Part shown: positions 52,683-62,046 of the stretch, in pieces
Numbering within the stretch: the first letter of the stretch is position 1
Layout: the number at the start of each line of letters is the position of its first letter
Assembly: GCF_902833145.1 (NCBI RefSeq)
Contig: NZ_CADFEN010000002.1
Span: 310,001-374,000, forward strand
Source: Burkholderia sp. BCC0506
Lineage (GTDB): Bacteria > Pseudomonadota > Gammaproteobacteria > Burkholderiales > Burkholderiaceae
Direction: 5' to 3'
Length of the DNA: 64,000 nt
Notes under the pieces: model-generated
Databases searched by the model: none
What the model was told of the DNA's origin: nothing
The model's input: the letters and a program-made list of their open reading frames with translations, nothing else
Position numbers and translations under genes: made by a program

Positions 52683-53855
52683 GTGAGTTCTCAAGTCGTC
52701 ATCGTCGGCGGTGGTGTGATCGGCAGCTCGATCGCCTATTTTCTGCGCGCCACCGATCCCACGGTCGCCGTGACCGTCATCGAACGCGATCCCACGTATG
52801 CGAAATCGTCGTCGGCATTGTCGGCCGCGTCGATTCGCCAGCAGTTCTCGACGCCGCTGTCGATCGAGATGTCGCTGTTCGGCATCGAGTTCCTGCGCAC
52901 GATCGGCGAGCGGCTCGAAGTCGACGGCAACCGGCCGTCGATCGATCTGCACGAGGGCGGCTACCTGTTCCTCGCGACGCCGGCGGGCGACGCGACGCTG
53001 CGCGAGAACCATGCGCTGCAGACGCGCCTCGGCGCCGATATCCGGCTGATGGACGGCGACGCGCTGCGCGCGAAGTTTCCGTGGCTGAACGTCGACGATC
53101 TCGTGTCGGGCGCATATGGCGTGAGCGGCGAAGGCTGGTTCGACGGCTACGGGCTCGTGCAGGCGCTGCGCAAGAAGGCGCAGGCGCTCGGCGCGCGCTA
53201 CGTGCCGGCCGACGTGAAGGACGTGGTGCGCGACGGCCGCAGGATCACGCATGTCGTGACGGGCGACGGCGAGCGCCATGCGTGCGACACGCTCGTCAAC
53301 GCGGCCGGCGCGTGGACGCGCACGCTGTCGTCGATGATGGGCATCGACATTCCTGTGTATGCGCGGCGGCGCAGCATCTTCAACGTATCGTCGCCGGCGA
53401 AGCTCGCCGATTGCCCGCTGCTGATCGATCCGACCGGCGTGTATTTCCGGCCGGAAGGGCGCACGTATATCTGCGGTACGTCGCCGAGCCCGGATCGCGA
53501 CCCGGACGACTTGCCGCTCGACGAAGTCGACCACGACCTGTTCGACGACGTGATCTGGCCGACGCTCGCGCACCGCGTGCCGGAATTCGAGGCGCTGCGC
53601 GTCGAGAATTGCTGGTCCGGGTACTACGAGTACAACGTGTTCGATCACAACGCGATCATCGGCTACCACCCCGACCTCGACAACGTCGTGTTCGCGAACG
53701 GCTACAGCGGCCACGGGCTGCAGCAAGGGCCCGCGACGGGGCGGGGCGTCAGTGAACTCATTCTGGGCGGGCGTTACGACACGCTCGACCTGTCGTCGCT
53801 CGGCTGGGCGCGCGTGCTCGAAAACCGGCCGATCGTCGAAAAGAACGTCGTGTAG
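52683..53855 (+). CDS. FAD-dependent amino-acid/amine oxidoreductase (DAO fold)
   Basis: 390 residues from the GTG at 52683 with CGGAG upstream; a GTG at 52665 is possible. The dinucleotide-binding motif VIVGGGVIGSSIAYFL is near the N-terminus, and the DAO-family second half ends with NVVFANGYSGHGLQQGPATGR. Related enzymes oxidise glycine derivatives, sarcosine or D-amino acids. Substrate unknown. Placed 161 bp after the binding-protein gene, probably one operon, and ended by a clear terminator at 53914. Confidence 0.88.
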   Translation: MSSQVVIVGGGVIGSSIAYFLRATDPTVAVTVIERDPTYAKSSSALSAASIRQQFSTPLSIEMSLFGIEFLRTIGERLEVDGNRPSIDLHEGGYLFLATPAGDATLRENHALQTRLGADIRLMDGDALRAKFPWLNVDDLVSGAYGVSGEGWFDGYGLVQALRKKAQALGARYVPADVKDVVRDGRRITHVVTGDGERHACDTLVNAAGAWTRTLSSMMGIDIPVYARRRSIFNVSSPAKLADCPLLIDPTGVYFRPEGRTYICGTSPSPDRDPDDLPLDEVDHDLFDDVIWPTLAHRVPEFEALRVENCWSGYYEYNVFDHNAIIGYHPDLDNVVFANGYSGHGLQQGPATGRGVSELILGGRYDTLDLSSLGWARVLENRPIVEKNVV

Positions 53856-53913
53856 CGCGGCGTGACCGCCCGGTATGGGGTGGGCGGGATTCTCCTTGTG
53901 TCTCAAACCCGTT

Positions 53914-53938
53914 GGCCCGACGCAGTCGGGCCTTTTTT
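53914..53938 (+). terminator. Intrinsic terminator after the FAD oxidoreductase gene
   Basis: GGCCCGAC-GCA-GTCGGGCC forms a perfect 8-bp stem followed by TTTTTT. It ends the plus-strand unit before the convergent serine hydrolase gene. Confidence 0.85.
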
Positions 53939-53949
53939 CGTTGCGGGCG

Positions 53950-55131
53950 TTATCCGGCGCCGTAGACGGCGTCGCGCAGATCGAGCGTGTACTGCCCGTT
54001 CATCCCTTCGTAAAGCGTGTTCGACAGCGACACGACGGTGAGCCCGCGTGCGCGGTCGACGAACCACGAATGACCGTAGACGCCGCCCCAGCGCCACGTG
54101 CCGACCGATTCCGGCGACGCGGCCGCCTGCGGGTCGCGCAGCACCGAGAAGCCGATCCCGAAGCCCGCGCCGGGCAGGTCCGGCAATTCGAGGTCGCCGG
54201 TCTGCACGCGGCCCATCTCGTCGACCAGCCCGGCCGGCAGGATCGCGCCACCGCCCGCGCGCAGCGTGTCGAGCACCGTCAGCACGTCGCCGGCCGTGCC
54301 GACCATCCCGGCGCCGCCCGACGGAAACGCTTGCGCATTCAGCGCGCGCGACGGCGAATAGGTGACGCCGACGAACCCTTCTTCGATGGGCACCGTCTCG
54401 TTCTCGGCGAGCCGGTGCGGCTGCGGCGTGTCGTTCACGTAGGGCGTGGCGAGCCGGGCGGGATCGCGTGCGACGAAGCCCGTGTCGCGCGCACCGAGCG
54501 GGCGCAGCACGAGCGCATCGATCGCGTCGGCGAGCGGCACGCCGCAGACAGCCTCGATCAGCGCGCCGACGACGTCGATCGACAGCGAGTAATTCCAGCG
54601 TGTGCCGGGCGCGAACAGCAGCGGTACGCTCGCGATCCGACGCAGGTTCTCGGCGAGCGTGATCGATGCGCCGTCGAGCCCGTCGGAGACGCCCGCACGC
54701 GCATAGGGGCCGTTCGCGTCGGTTTCGTTGAAGCGATAGTCGAGGCCGGCCGTATGCACGAGCAACTGGCGCACCGTGATCGTCGGCACGCGGCCGTCGG
54801 GCAGCGCCGGACGGAACGCGGGGAGCCAGCGCGCGATGTCTTCGTCGAGCGACAGCTTGCGTTGCGCGACGAGCGCCATCGCGGCCGCCGAGACGATCGG
54901 CTTCGTGACCGACGCGAGCCGGAACAGCGTGTCCTCGCGCATCGGCGTGCGCGCTTCGCGGTCCGCGAGCCCGGCCGCGCGGCGATACACGAGTTCGCCG
55001 TCGCGGGCGACGAGGACGACCGCGCCGACGAGGCGCTGCGTGTCGAGCTGGCGGGACAGGACCGCGTCGATGCGCTCGGCGAGCGCCGGATCGGTTGACG
55101 ACTGCAGTGACGATGCGGGAGAAGAGGTCAT
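53950..55131 (-). CDS. Serine hydrolase, class C beta-lactamase/EstB type
   Basis: 393 residues from the ATG at 55131 (a start 11 codons earlier is possible). The SxxK motif is SVTK near residue 74, with a YSLS motif near 185 for the catalytic Tyr, and a late GVYGHSW motif in place of the KTG box. No clear signal peptide, so it is more like cytosolic EstB-type esterases than a secreted beta-lactamase. Convergent with the FAD enzyme; divergent from the aminotransferase. Confidence 0.87.
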   Translation of the reverse strand: MTSSPASSLQSSTDPALAERIDAVLSRQLDTQRLVGAVVLVARDGELVYRRAAGLADREARTPMREDTLFRLASVTKPIVSAAAMALVAQRKLSLDEDIARWLPAFRPALPDGRVPTITVRQLLVHTAGLDYRFNETDANGPYARAGVSDGLDGASITLAENLRRIASVPLLFAPGTRWNYSLSIDVVGALIEAVCGVPLADAIDALVLRPLGARDTGFVARDPARLATPYVNDTPQPHRLAENETVPIEEGFVGVTYSPSRALNAQAFPSGGAGMVGTAGDVLTVLDTLRAGGGAILPAGLVDEMGRVQTGDLELPDLPGAGFGIGFSVLRDPQAAASPESVGTWRWGGVYGHSWFVDRARGLTVVSLSNTLYEGMNGQYTLDLRDAVYGAG

Positions 55132-55408
55132 CGAAAATTCCGTCGTGAAGGATCTCGTCGACATGTTAGGCGGCTGCTGCCGTACGCGTCGTTAACCCTT
55201 ACACGGAACAGGGCAATGTGCGCGGTGCGGGCCGGCGCCGGCGAATACCGGACCCGGCGGCCGACAAAATATGCGCCAATCGGCCGTCGGCGTTCGCTAG
55301 AATCTGCTTTCGTCGAGGAAATGACGCATTTGCATTGGTGCAGGGCAGTATCGAATCGAAGACATTGCTTGTCCCGATTCCATCGTTCATCTTTCACCGG
55401 AGGCGAGC

Positions 55409-56536
55409 ATGCCAGGTTTACTTCCCGATGTTGACCGCGAGGGGCTCCTCGAATATTCGGTGGTGTACACCGATCGCTCGGTCAACCATATGTCGCAGCG
55501 CTTCCAGGGCGTCATGCGCGACATTTCCGCCACGCTGAAAAAAGTCTACAACGCGAAGTCGGTCGCGATCGTGCCGGGCAGCGGGACGTTCGGCATGGAA
55601 GCCGTGGCGCGACAGTTCGCGACGAACAAGAACTGCCTCGTGATCCGCAATGGCTGGTTCAGCTTCCGCTGGTCGCAGATTTTCGACATGGGCGGCATTC
55701 CGTCCGAAACGACCGTGCTGAAGGCGCGCCCGGTCGAAGCGGGCAGGCAAGCCGCGTATGCGCCGGCGCCGATCGACGAAGTGGTTGCCGCGATCCGGGA
55801 AAACAAACCCGATCTCGTATTTGCGCCGCACGTCGAAACCGCGTCCGGGATGATGCTGCCCGATGCGTACCTGCGCGCGGTGGCCGATGCCGTGCATGCG
55901 GTCGGCGGCATGTTCGTGCTGGATTGCATCGCGTCGGGCACCGTGTGGGTCGACATGCAGGCGAGCGGCGTCGATATCCTGATCAGCGCGCCGCAAAAGG
56001 GCTGGAGCGCGTCGCCGTGTTGCGCGATGGTCATGTTGAGCCCGCTGGCGCGCGAACGCATCGATTCGACGACGAGCACCAGCTTCGCGTGCGATCTGCG
56101 CAAGTGGCTGCAGATCATGGAAGCGTACGAGGGCGGCGGGTTCGCGTATCACGCGACGATGCCTACCGATAGCCTCACGACGCTGCGCGACGTGATGAAG
56201 GAAACCGAGGCATATGGCTTCGACAAGGTGAAGGCGGAACAGCTCGAACTCGGCGAGCGCATTCGTGCGCTGCTGACGGAGAAGGGGTTCAGGAGCGTGG
56301 CCGCGAAAGGGTTCGAGGCGCCGGGTGTCGTGGTGAGTTACACGGACGATGACGATATTCGCACCGGGAAGAAATTTGCCGATGTCGGTTTGCAGATCGC
56401 GGCGGGCGTGCCGTTGCAATGCGACGAGCCAGCGGATTTCAAGACTTTCCGGCTCGGGTTGTTCGGTCTCGACAAGCTGCACGATATCGATGGCGCGGTG
56501 AAGCGGTTTGCCGATGCGTTGAACCGGATTGTTTGA
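55409..56536 (+). CDS. Class V PLP-dependent aminotransferase
   Basis: 375 residues; GGAGGCGAGC before the ATG gives a good site. PLP-fold features: IVPGSGTFGMEAVARQF, FVLDCIASGTVWVD for the cofactor Asp, and the Schiff-base Lys in ISAPQKGWSASPC. Similar to alanine-glyoxylate, serine-glyoxylate and 2-aminoethylphosphonate aminotransferases. With the LivK-like and FAD genes nearby, a role in amino-acid or amine breakdown is likely. Confidence 0.88.
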   Translation: MPGLLPDVDREGLLEYSVVYTDRSVNHMSQRFQGVMRDISATLKKVYNAKSVAIVPGSGTFGMEAVARQFATNKNCLVIRNGWFSFRWSQIFDMGGIPSETTVLKARPVEAGRQAAYAPAPIDEVVAAIRENKPDLVFAPHVETASGMMLPDAYLRAVADAVHAVGGMFVLDCIASGTVWVDMQASGVDILISAPQKGWSASPCCAMVMLSPLARERIDSTTSTSFACDLRKWLQIMEAYEGGGFAYHATMPTDSLTTLRDVMKETEAYGFDKVKAEQLELGERIRALLTEKGFRSVAAKGFEAPGVVVSYTDDDDIRTGKKFADVGLQIAAGVPLQCDEPADFKTFRLGLFGLDKLHDIDGAVKRFADALNRIV

Positions 56537-56627
56537 CGCGTTTGTGCGGAATGGGTTGCGCCGGTGGTCGCCGTTCGTTGAGCGGCGGCTTTGAGTCGTT
56601 GAAAACTCAACCATTCAGGGTCGTGAC

Positions 56628-57197
56628 ATGGCCGAATGCGCTCTAAGCTTCAACAGTCAGCTCGAATGGGAAAACTGGTTGGGGCAACACGGCAGCACGT
56701 CGACCGGAGTATGGCTGCGGCTCGCCAAAAAAGGTACCGGGCAGCAAACGGTCACCTACGAGCAGGCGTTGGAAAGTGCCCTTTGCCATGGCTGGATCGA
56801 TGGTAAAAAGAAGGCCGAGAGCGAGCAATACTGGTTACAACGCTTCACCCCGCGCACCGCGAAAAGCATCTGGTCCAAACTCAACAAGGACAGGGCAGAA
56901 GCACTGATCGCCGCCGGCAGAATGTGCCCGGCCGGTATGCGAGAAATCGAGAAGGCCAAGAAGGATGGCCGCTGGGAGGCTGCCTATACGTCGGCCAGCA
57001 ACTCGATCGTGCCGGACGACTTGCAGGCAGCGCTGGACGCCAATCCGAAAGCCGCGAAGTTTTTTGCAACGCTGAACAGCCGTAATCGCTATGCGATCCT
57101 GTTCCGGATACAGAACGCCAAGAAGCCGGAAACACGGGCGCGCAAAATCGCGGAATTCATCGACATGCTCAAGCGGGGCGAGACGTTCCATCCGTAG
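56628..57197 (+). CDS. YdeI/OmpD-associated family protein
   Basis: 189 residues. The family core is visible: WLRLAKKGTGQQTVTYEQA, ALCHGWIDGKKK, RFTPRTAKSIWSKLN and the following helical region. Members have been linked to peptide resistance and outer-membrane proteins in enteric bacteria, but the biochemical role is unclear. Monocistronic. Confidence 0.87.
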   Translation: MAECALSFNSQLEWENWLGQHGSTSTGVWLRLAKKGTGQQTVTYEQALESALCHGWIDGKKKAESEQYWLQRFTPRTAKSIWSKLNKDRAEALIAAGRMCPAGMREIEKAKKDGRWEAAYTSASNSIVPDDLQAALDANPKAAKFFATLNSRNRYAILFRIQNAKKPETRARKIAEFIDMLKRGETFHP

Positions 57198-57289
57198 AGA
57201 GCGGGCTTCCGACGGCATGGGGCGCACGATTGATCGTCGCCCGTTCGCGAACGTTCGACGTCGCCTGAAGCCGCGTCGCCGCTGCGGGG

Positions 57290-57865
57290 CTACGCCGGCA
57301 AAAGGCCTGCCTTACGATAATTGTCGATCAGCGCGTCGTAGAGCGAGAGATCGGCACGGCTGCGCGCGACGAGCTGAGCGCCGGCGATGGCGGCGAAGAT
57401 GGCGCGCGCCCGAGGCTTGCTCTCCCGAGCGCCGACCACTGCCGCCGCGGCCAGCACCTTGCTCAACCACGCCACGTTCACGTCGGCGAAGGCCAGCACT
57501 TCCTTCATCACGACGTCCGGCAGATCGTCGGTTTCGGCGGCCATGAAGCTGCACAGGCACAGACGGTTGCCGGTCTCGAGCGCCTTGCGGAAGGTATCCG
57601 GATAGCGACGCAGGCATTCCAGCGGATCGCGCGATCGGGCCAGCATGTCGTCCAGCGCCGCCGCTGAATCTTCCCAATAACGCCTCGCTACCGCCGCGCC
57701 GAGATCGGCCTTGCTTTCAAAATGGTGGTAAATGCTCGCGGCCTTGATTCCCACCTCGTTGGCGAGATCCCGATAGTTCAAGCCGCCGTAACCGTGCGTC
57801 TGCGCGAGCCTCGTGGCGGCTGCCAGAATTCTTTCTCTCGAGTTCGAGCTCGCGTCGTTCGTCAC
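57290..57865 (-). CDS. TetR/AcrR family repressor
   Basis: 191 residues. N-terminal helix-turn-helix: RERILAAATRLAQTHGYGGLNYRDLANEVGIKAASIYHHF segment at about 10-49, with the typical SIYHHF recognition end. The C-terminal ligand domain is helical, with two Cys (LCLCSFMA). Divergent from the GST gene, with a clean palindrome between them, so it probably represses that gene and itself. Confidence 0.92.
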   Translation of the reverse strand: MTNDASSNSRERILAAATRLAQTHGYGGLNYRDLANEVGIKAASIYHHFESKADLGAAVARRYWEDSAAALDDMLARSRDPLECLRRYPDTFRKALETGNRLCLCSFMAAETDDLPDVVMKEVLAFADVNVAWLSKVLAAAAVVGARESKPRARAIFAAIAGAQLVARSRADLSLYDALIDNYRKAGLLPA

Positions 57866-57926
57866 TGCGTCAGTCTCCGCGCACAGGAAATGGTGTTGAC
57901 ACCCCGGATTATACCTTATATGGTTA

Positions 57927-57944
57927 ACCTAACAAACGTTAGGT
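57927..57944. promoter_or_regulatory. TetR-type operator before the GST gene
   Basis: ACCTAAC-AAAC-GTTAGGT, a perfect 7-bp inverted repeat with a 4-base spacer, next to a TATACCTTATAT-like -10 region in the divergent spacer. Confidence 0.7.
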
Positions 57945-58010
57945 AGATTCATGGGCGACATGTGTTCGTGTCGTCCGATCCGGTGCAAACGACCATGGAG
58001 CGCGCCTGCA

Positions 58011-58703
58011 ATGACTTCCCGTACCGCCAGTTTCGACGTAGCCCGACTGCCCCTGATGAAGGTCTACGACTTTCCGACAGGGCCCTATCCGACACGCGTG
58101 CGCATCGCGCTGGCCGAAAAGGAGCTGCAATCGCGCGTCCAGTTCGTGATGGTCGATCTTTACAAGGGCGAGCATAAAAAGCCCGCGTTCATCGCCGGCA
58201 AGAATTATTCGGGTACGTTGCCGGTGCTGGAGCTCGATGATGGCACCTGTCTCGCCGAGTGCACGGCCATTACCGAGTACCTCGACGCGCTCGATGGCGT
58301 ACCCACGCTCACCGGCAGCACGCCGCGCGAAAAGGGCATCATCCACATGATGAGCAAGCGCGCCGAGCTGGAGCTGCTCGACGCGATCAGCGTTTATTTC
58401 CATCACGGCACGCCGGGCTTGGGGCCCGACGTGGAGACGTATCAAAACCCGGAGTGGGGGTTCCGTCAACGCGACAAGGCGCTGAGGGGCATGCGCTACT
58501 TCGATGCCGTTCTGCAACGACAACCGTACGTCGCGGGCGAGACGTTCTCGATGGCCGACATCACCGTCATCGGCGGTCTGATCTTTGCGGCGCTCGTGAA
58601 GCTGCCGGTGCCTGAGGAATGCGAAGCGCTTCGTGCCTGGTACGCGAGAATGCTCGAGCGTGAGAGCGTCAGGAACCAGCCGGTGTTTGGGATGCTGGGC
58701 TGA
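58011..58703 (+). CDS. Glutathione S-transferase family protein
   Basis: 230 residues from the ATG at 58011 (GGAG upstream); a start at 58056 is possible. The N-terminal thioredoxin-like domain has MKVYDFPTGPYPTRVRIALAE, and a TLPVLELDDGTCLAECTAITEYL segment binds glutathione. The C-terminal helical domain has VAGETFSMADITV. Substrate unknown; control by the adjacent TetR suggests a detoxification role. Confidence 0.9.
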   Translation: MTSRTASFDVARLPLMKVYDFPTGPYPTRVRIALAEKELQSRVQFVMVDLYKGEHKKPAFIAGKNYSGTLPVLELDDGTCLAECTAITEYLDALDGVPTLTGSTPREKGIIHMMSKRAELELLDAISVYFHHGTPGLGPDVETYQNPEWGFRQRDKALRGMRYFDAVLQRQPYVAGETFSMADITVIGGLIFAALVKLPVPEECEALRAWYARMLERESVRNQPVFGMLG

Positions 58704-58761
58704 GCGGGCCCCTGCGTCGGTCGATAACGGGCGGATGACGCGAGCGAAACGGGTGGCTGCG

Positions 58762-59220
58762 CTATCGTGTCAAGCGGTACAGAACATCGGGGCAACCCTC
58801 TTCGTTTCTGCTACCGTCGCTGTACGCAATGGCAACGAACCCGTGCTGCTCGTAAAACGCAGCAGCATCGCGGTTCATCTGAAACGTATGGAGCTGGAGC
58901 GTGCCGTCCGTTTGCGACTTCACTGATTCCAGCAGGGCAGTGCCGATCCCTCGCCGTTTGAATTCGGGGTGCACGTACAGTTGCTCGAGCCATGTCACGC
59001 CGTCGGCGACAGCGTGCGCGGCCATGCCGACGATGTCGCCATCGTGCACGGCAACGGTAACGTTGCCCGACGGAACAAGCATGTTGGCAACCCAATCGCG
59101 GACGGCCGCTTCCGCGTGCGCGAGCGGCGCATAGGATGCCAGCGTGTCGCGCGACCGAAGATAGACGCCGGCCACCGCCGCGGCATCGGCCATCGTCGCG
59201 TGACGCAAGATCAGCGGCAT
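58762..59220 (-). CDS. GNAT family N-acetyltransferase
   Basis: 152 residues. The acetyl-CoA-binding motif A reads LYVHPEFKRRGIGTALLESVK (the RRGIGTALL P-loop), followed by FQMNRDAAAFYEQHGF for motif B. The N-terminus starts with the usual LRHATMADAAAV. Substrate unknown. Convergent with the GST gene. Confidence 0.92.
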   Translation of the reverse strand: MPLILRHATMADAAAVAGVYLRSRDTLASYAPLAHAEAAVRDWVANMLVPSGNVTVAVHDGDIVGMAAHAVADGVTWLEQLYVHPEFKRRGIGTALLESVKSQTDGTLQLHTFQMNRDAAAFYEQHGFVAIAYSDGSRNEEGCPDVLYRLTR

Positions 59221-59470
59221 TTGTCGGCCACTCCGAAGTCGTCAAGGAATACTCGACGATAGCAGCATGGCATCGAACTTCCAAGGTCGCGCGGAATGCT
59301 GCTGAAGGGAGGGGGGCTGAAACCGGCAAGTCCGCGCGATACATCGAGTTTTCAGCACGGGCAATTGGCGCAGTGTCTAGTGTATTGCATCGACCGGTTG
59401 AATCCGCCGCCAGGAAGAGACATTCGTCCCCGTAGCGAGAATCATTGACGATCGCGAGGGAGGGATCGGC

Positions 59471-60046
59471 TTACTCTGCAGCACTCCATTCGCGGAATCG
59501 ATTGAACAATCGGAACCCAACATAGTCGTCTTCTCGCTTGTATAGCCAACGGTAGTAGCAATCCCAGTAGCTAATCATTCGATCGAACGTTCTTCGGAAA
59601 AATAGCGAATTTTCTCGGAAGAACACTCCGTAGGTAAGTTGATCCATGGAAGACAAGTGTGCTTCGACGGCATCGAGAATCTCAATGACATATTCGCCGC
59701 AGAGTTGCATAACGAACGGTGCAACCCAAGGTTCAGAAGACGCTGCTATCCGTTCAATCTGACGCTGGCGCACATGCCCATCATGGTGCCTTGTTAACAA
59801 GCACGCATATATGATGGCCTGAGTTTCATTCAGGCATGTGAACAGGGTTTCATCGGGAGTGTCGTAAATCCGATATGGAATATTGACCGATTCACCTCGA
59901 ACAACGACCTGCAATTTATAATCGGTTGCGTTGCCACCTCCGATCAGATCTGCGACGACACTCACATCGGAGCACAGCGCCTTCGGAAAAGCCGCTATGA
60001 ACGAACTGAATAGGGCAGTGTTCGTGGCTGGTTGAGTGAGAGTCAT
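59471..60046 (-). CDS. Hypothetical protein, lower-GC orphan
   Basis: 191 residues. No motif recognised; the protein is rich in aromatic residues toward the C-terminus (FFRENSLFFRRTFDRMISYW, then YYRWLYKRE). The gene is visibly poorer in GC than its neighbours, which suggests recent acquisition. It could be a small immunity-type or accessory protein, but there is no direct evidence. Confidence 0.65.
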   Translation of the reverse strand: MTLTQPATNTALFSSFIAAFPKALCSDVSVVADLIGGGNATDYKLQVVVRGESVNIPYRIYDTPDETLFTCLNETQAIIYACLLTRHHDGHVRQRQIERIAASSEPWVAPFVMQLCGEYVIEILDAVEAHLSSMDQLTYGVFFRENSLFFRRTFDRMISYWDCYYRWLYKREDDYVGFRLFNRFREWSAAE

Positions 60047-60292
60047 ATGTCGTCGCGGGTGGCATCAGATGTCGCCATTGTGACATGGGAGCAGCGCGGA
60101 CCTTAAACGCGCTTCCAAGTGTTCGATTCGGTAAAGCACGACCGTCCTCTTCGGGACGACCTGCGTCGGTTGCGCGTTGCAGGGCGGCGGCCGGCGAATT
60201 CGGCACCAATTTGACATATTGGACGAGAAGCCGTAGATCGCTGACAATTGCCCTGAATCGGCCACCACCTGGGCAAGGAACAAGAAGCAAAA

Positions 60293-60838
60293 ATGCGGAT
60301 GAAATTAGACACGCAATATGGGTCAATCGCAATTGTGGATGAGCCGACATACGCGTTCAAGCCGCACGACAATGTGCATTCTTATTCGCTTGAACTGCGT
60401 CTTTCGAACGAATCACTGACGTCTATTCATGGTGTTGAGCTAAATGGCCGCGGCATTCTTGTGGTTGGCGCCGCTGGAGGATGCTCTGCGGTGCATGGCC
60501 ATTCGGCGGTGGCACTTGACGACAGGCTTTACTTGGCTGTCGGTAACAGCATAGCGTGCCTGTCGTTGGAATCGCCTTTTCGTCTAATCTGGTCAACGCG
60601 CGTCGATGCCGCGACGTGTTTTGGTATCTACTGGGACAAGCATCGGGCCGCGCTTATTTCTCACGGAGAGTTGGAGATTGCGCGTCTGTCGCCACATGGC
60701 GAACTGATCTGGCAAGCTTCCGGTGCCGACATATTTTCAGAAGGCTTTCGCTTGCTGCCTGACTATATCGAAGCGGTAGATTTCAATCGAACCATTTATC
60801 AGTTCGACTATGCGAGCGGCGAGATGATTGTTCACTAG
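60293..60838 (+). CDS. Hypothetical protein, lower-GC orphan
   Basis: 181 residues, with AAGGAA then GAAG before the ATG at 60293. Repeated short beta-strand-like patterns (ALDDRLYLAVGNSIACLSL, HRAALISHGELEIARLS) suggest a beta-rich, partial propeller-like fold. No family recognised. It is divergent from the previous orphan and shares its lower GC. Confidence 0.6.
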   Translation: MRMKLDTQYGSIAIVDEPTYAFKPHDNVHSYSLELRLSNESLTSIHGVELNGRGILVVGAAGGCSAVHGHSAVALDDRLYLAVGNSIACLSLESPFRLIWSTRVDAATCFGIYWDKHRAALISHGELEIARLSPHGELIWQASGADIFSEGFRLLPDYIEAVDFNRTIYQFDYASGEMIVH

Positions 60839-60990
60839 CGCTCAGTGGCAAAGCGACCGCTTTCGGGAAGATCAAGAGTCAGCAACGGATCGTTCCGAGC
60901 CGGTAACAAACCCCCACCGCATGTGGCAACATTGCGGTCACCGCTACATCACATCAGCATGCTGACTGACCCATCCATCGAGGAGAACTC

Positions 60991-61365
60991 ATGTTCGACC
61001 ACGTCAAATTCGGCGTCAGCGACTACGCCGTCAGCAAGGCATTTTTCCTGAAGGCACTCGAACCGCTGGGGGCCGAAATTGTCGGGGAACGCGAGCCGTC
61101 GCGCGGGATCGAGATCGGACTGCCCAGCAAGTCTTCGCTGTGTCTGTTTCCGACCGACGAGAAGCCGGCGCATCTTCACATCGCATTCGTGGCCGACACG
61201 CGGCAGCAAGTCGATGCGTTCCATCGCGCGGCGCTGGAGGCGGGCGCGAAAGACAATGGCCCGCCCGGGCTGCGGCCGCATTATCACGCGAACTACTACG
61301 CGGCGTTCGTCATCGGGCCGGATGGACACAATATCGAGGTGGTGTGTCATCGGGCGGAGGGGTGA
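60991..61365 (+). CDS. VOC superfamily (glyoxalase-like) protein
   Basis: 124 residues, a single vicinal-oxygen-chelate domain: MFDHVKFGVSDYAVSKAFFLKALEP at the start with a metal His, and AAFVIGPDGHNIEVVCH near the end with a conserved Glu. AGGAGA lies before the start. Substrate unknown. The stop overlaps the start of the next gene by one base (TGATG). Confidence 0.9.
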   Translation: MFDHVKFGVSDYAVSKAFFLKALEPLGAEIVGEREPSRGIEIGLPSKSSLCLFPTDEKPAHLHIAFVADTRQQVDAFHRAALEAGAKDNGPPGLRPHYHANYYAAFVIGPDGHNIEVVCHRAEG

Positions 61366-62042
61366 TGCGCTGGATCGGTAAAGCGCTCGCGGTGATCTCG
61401 AGCATGGCGATCGTCGGCATCGCTCACGTTCAAGCAGCGCCCAGCGAAACGGCATTCCCGCGCTTCACACAGACGGAAGGCAAGCTCGACAGCGACGGGC
61501 TTCCGCTGTCCGGCGTGAAGCTCTGCGTGCTGCCCGACCGTGCGCCGTGCTTCGAGATGCCGCCGGCGCCGCTTCCTCATTCTTCGAAGGCGCTGTACCA
61601 GTTCGGCCTGAATCCGCGGTCCGAGCGGCTGCCGATCGCATCGGGTGGCTCGTGGGTGTTCTTCTCGGGAATGTTCTCAGGCGGCGGCAGCGGAATGCTG
61701 GAGCGCGTGGCCGTGCTGCGTGTCGGTGCGAACGGCAAGATCGAGAACCTGATGCCGACAGTCACCGAAACGGAGATGGCCGATCGTGCGATGTGGAACG
61801 TGCCGCAAGTGTCGCCGTATCCGCTGTTTGTCCGGGCCGACTATGCGTGGGGCAACGGCGAGGATCATTTCGGCCAGCACTTCTTCGATGTCGATGCATG
61901 GGCATTCGATCCCGCCGCCAATCAATACGCGAAGCGCTTTTCCTACCGTACGAGCAAACGCTACGACAGAGGCGAGGGCGGGGACCACGTGCTGAGCGCC
62001 GAACGTGCGGAAATCCTGCGTCGCCTCGCCGCCACCAAGTAA
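61365..62042 (+). CDS. Secreted hypothetical protein
   Basis: 225 residues from the ATG at 61365. Signal peptide of about 25 residues (MRWIGKALAVISSMAIVG, cleavage near VQAAP). The mature part is mixed beta with a Gly-rich SGMFSGGGSGM stretch. Two cysteines (KLCVLPDRAPCFEM) may form a disulphide. No family recognised. Coupled to the VOC gene. Confidence 0.75.
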   Translation: MRWIGKALAVISSMAIVGIAHVQAAPSETAFPRFTQTEGKLDSDGLPLSGVKLCVLPDRAPCFEMPPAPLPHSSKALYQFGLNPRSERLPIASGGSWVFFSGMFSGGGSGMLERVAVLRVGANGKIENLMPTVTETEMADRAMWNVPQVSPYPLFVRADYAWGNGEDHFGQHFFDVDAWAFDPAANQYAKRFSYRTSKRYDRGEGGDHVLSAERAEILRRLAATK

Positions 62043-62046
62043 CGCG

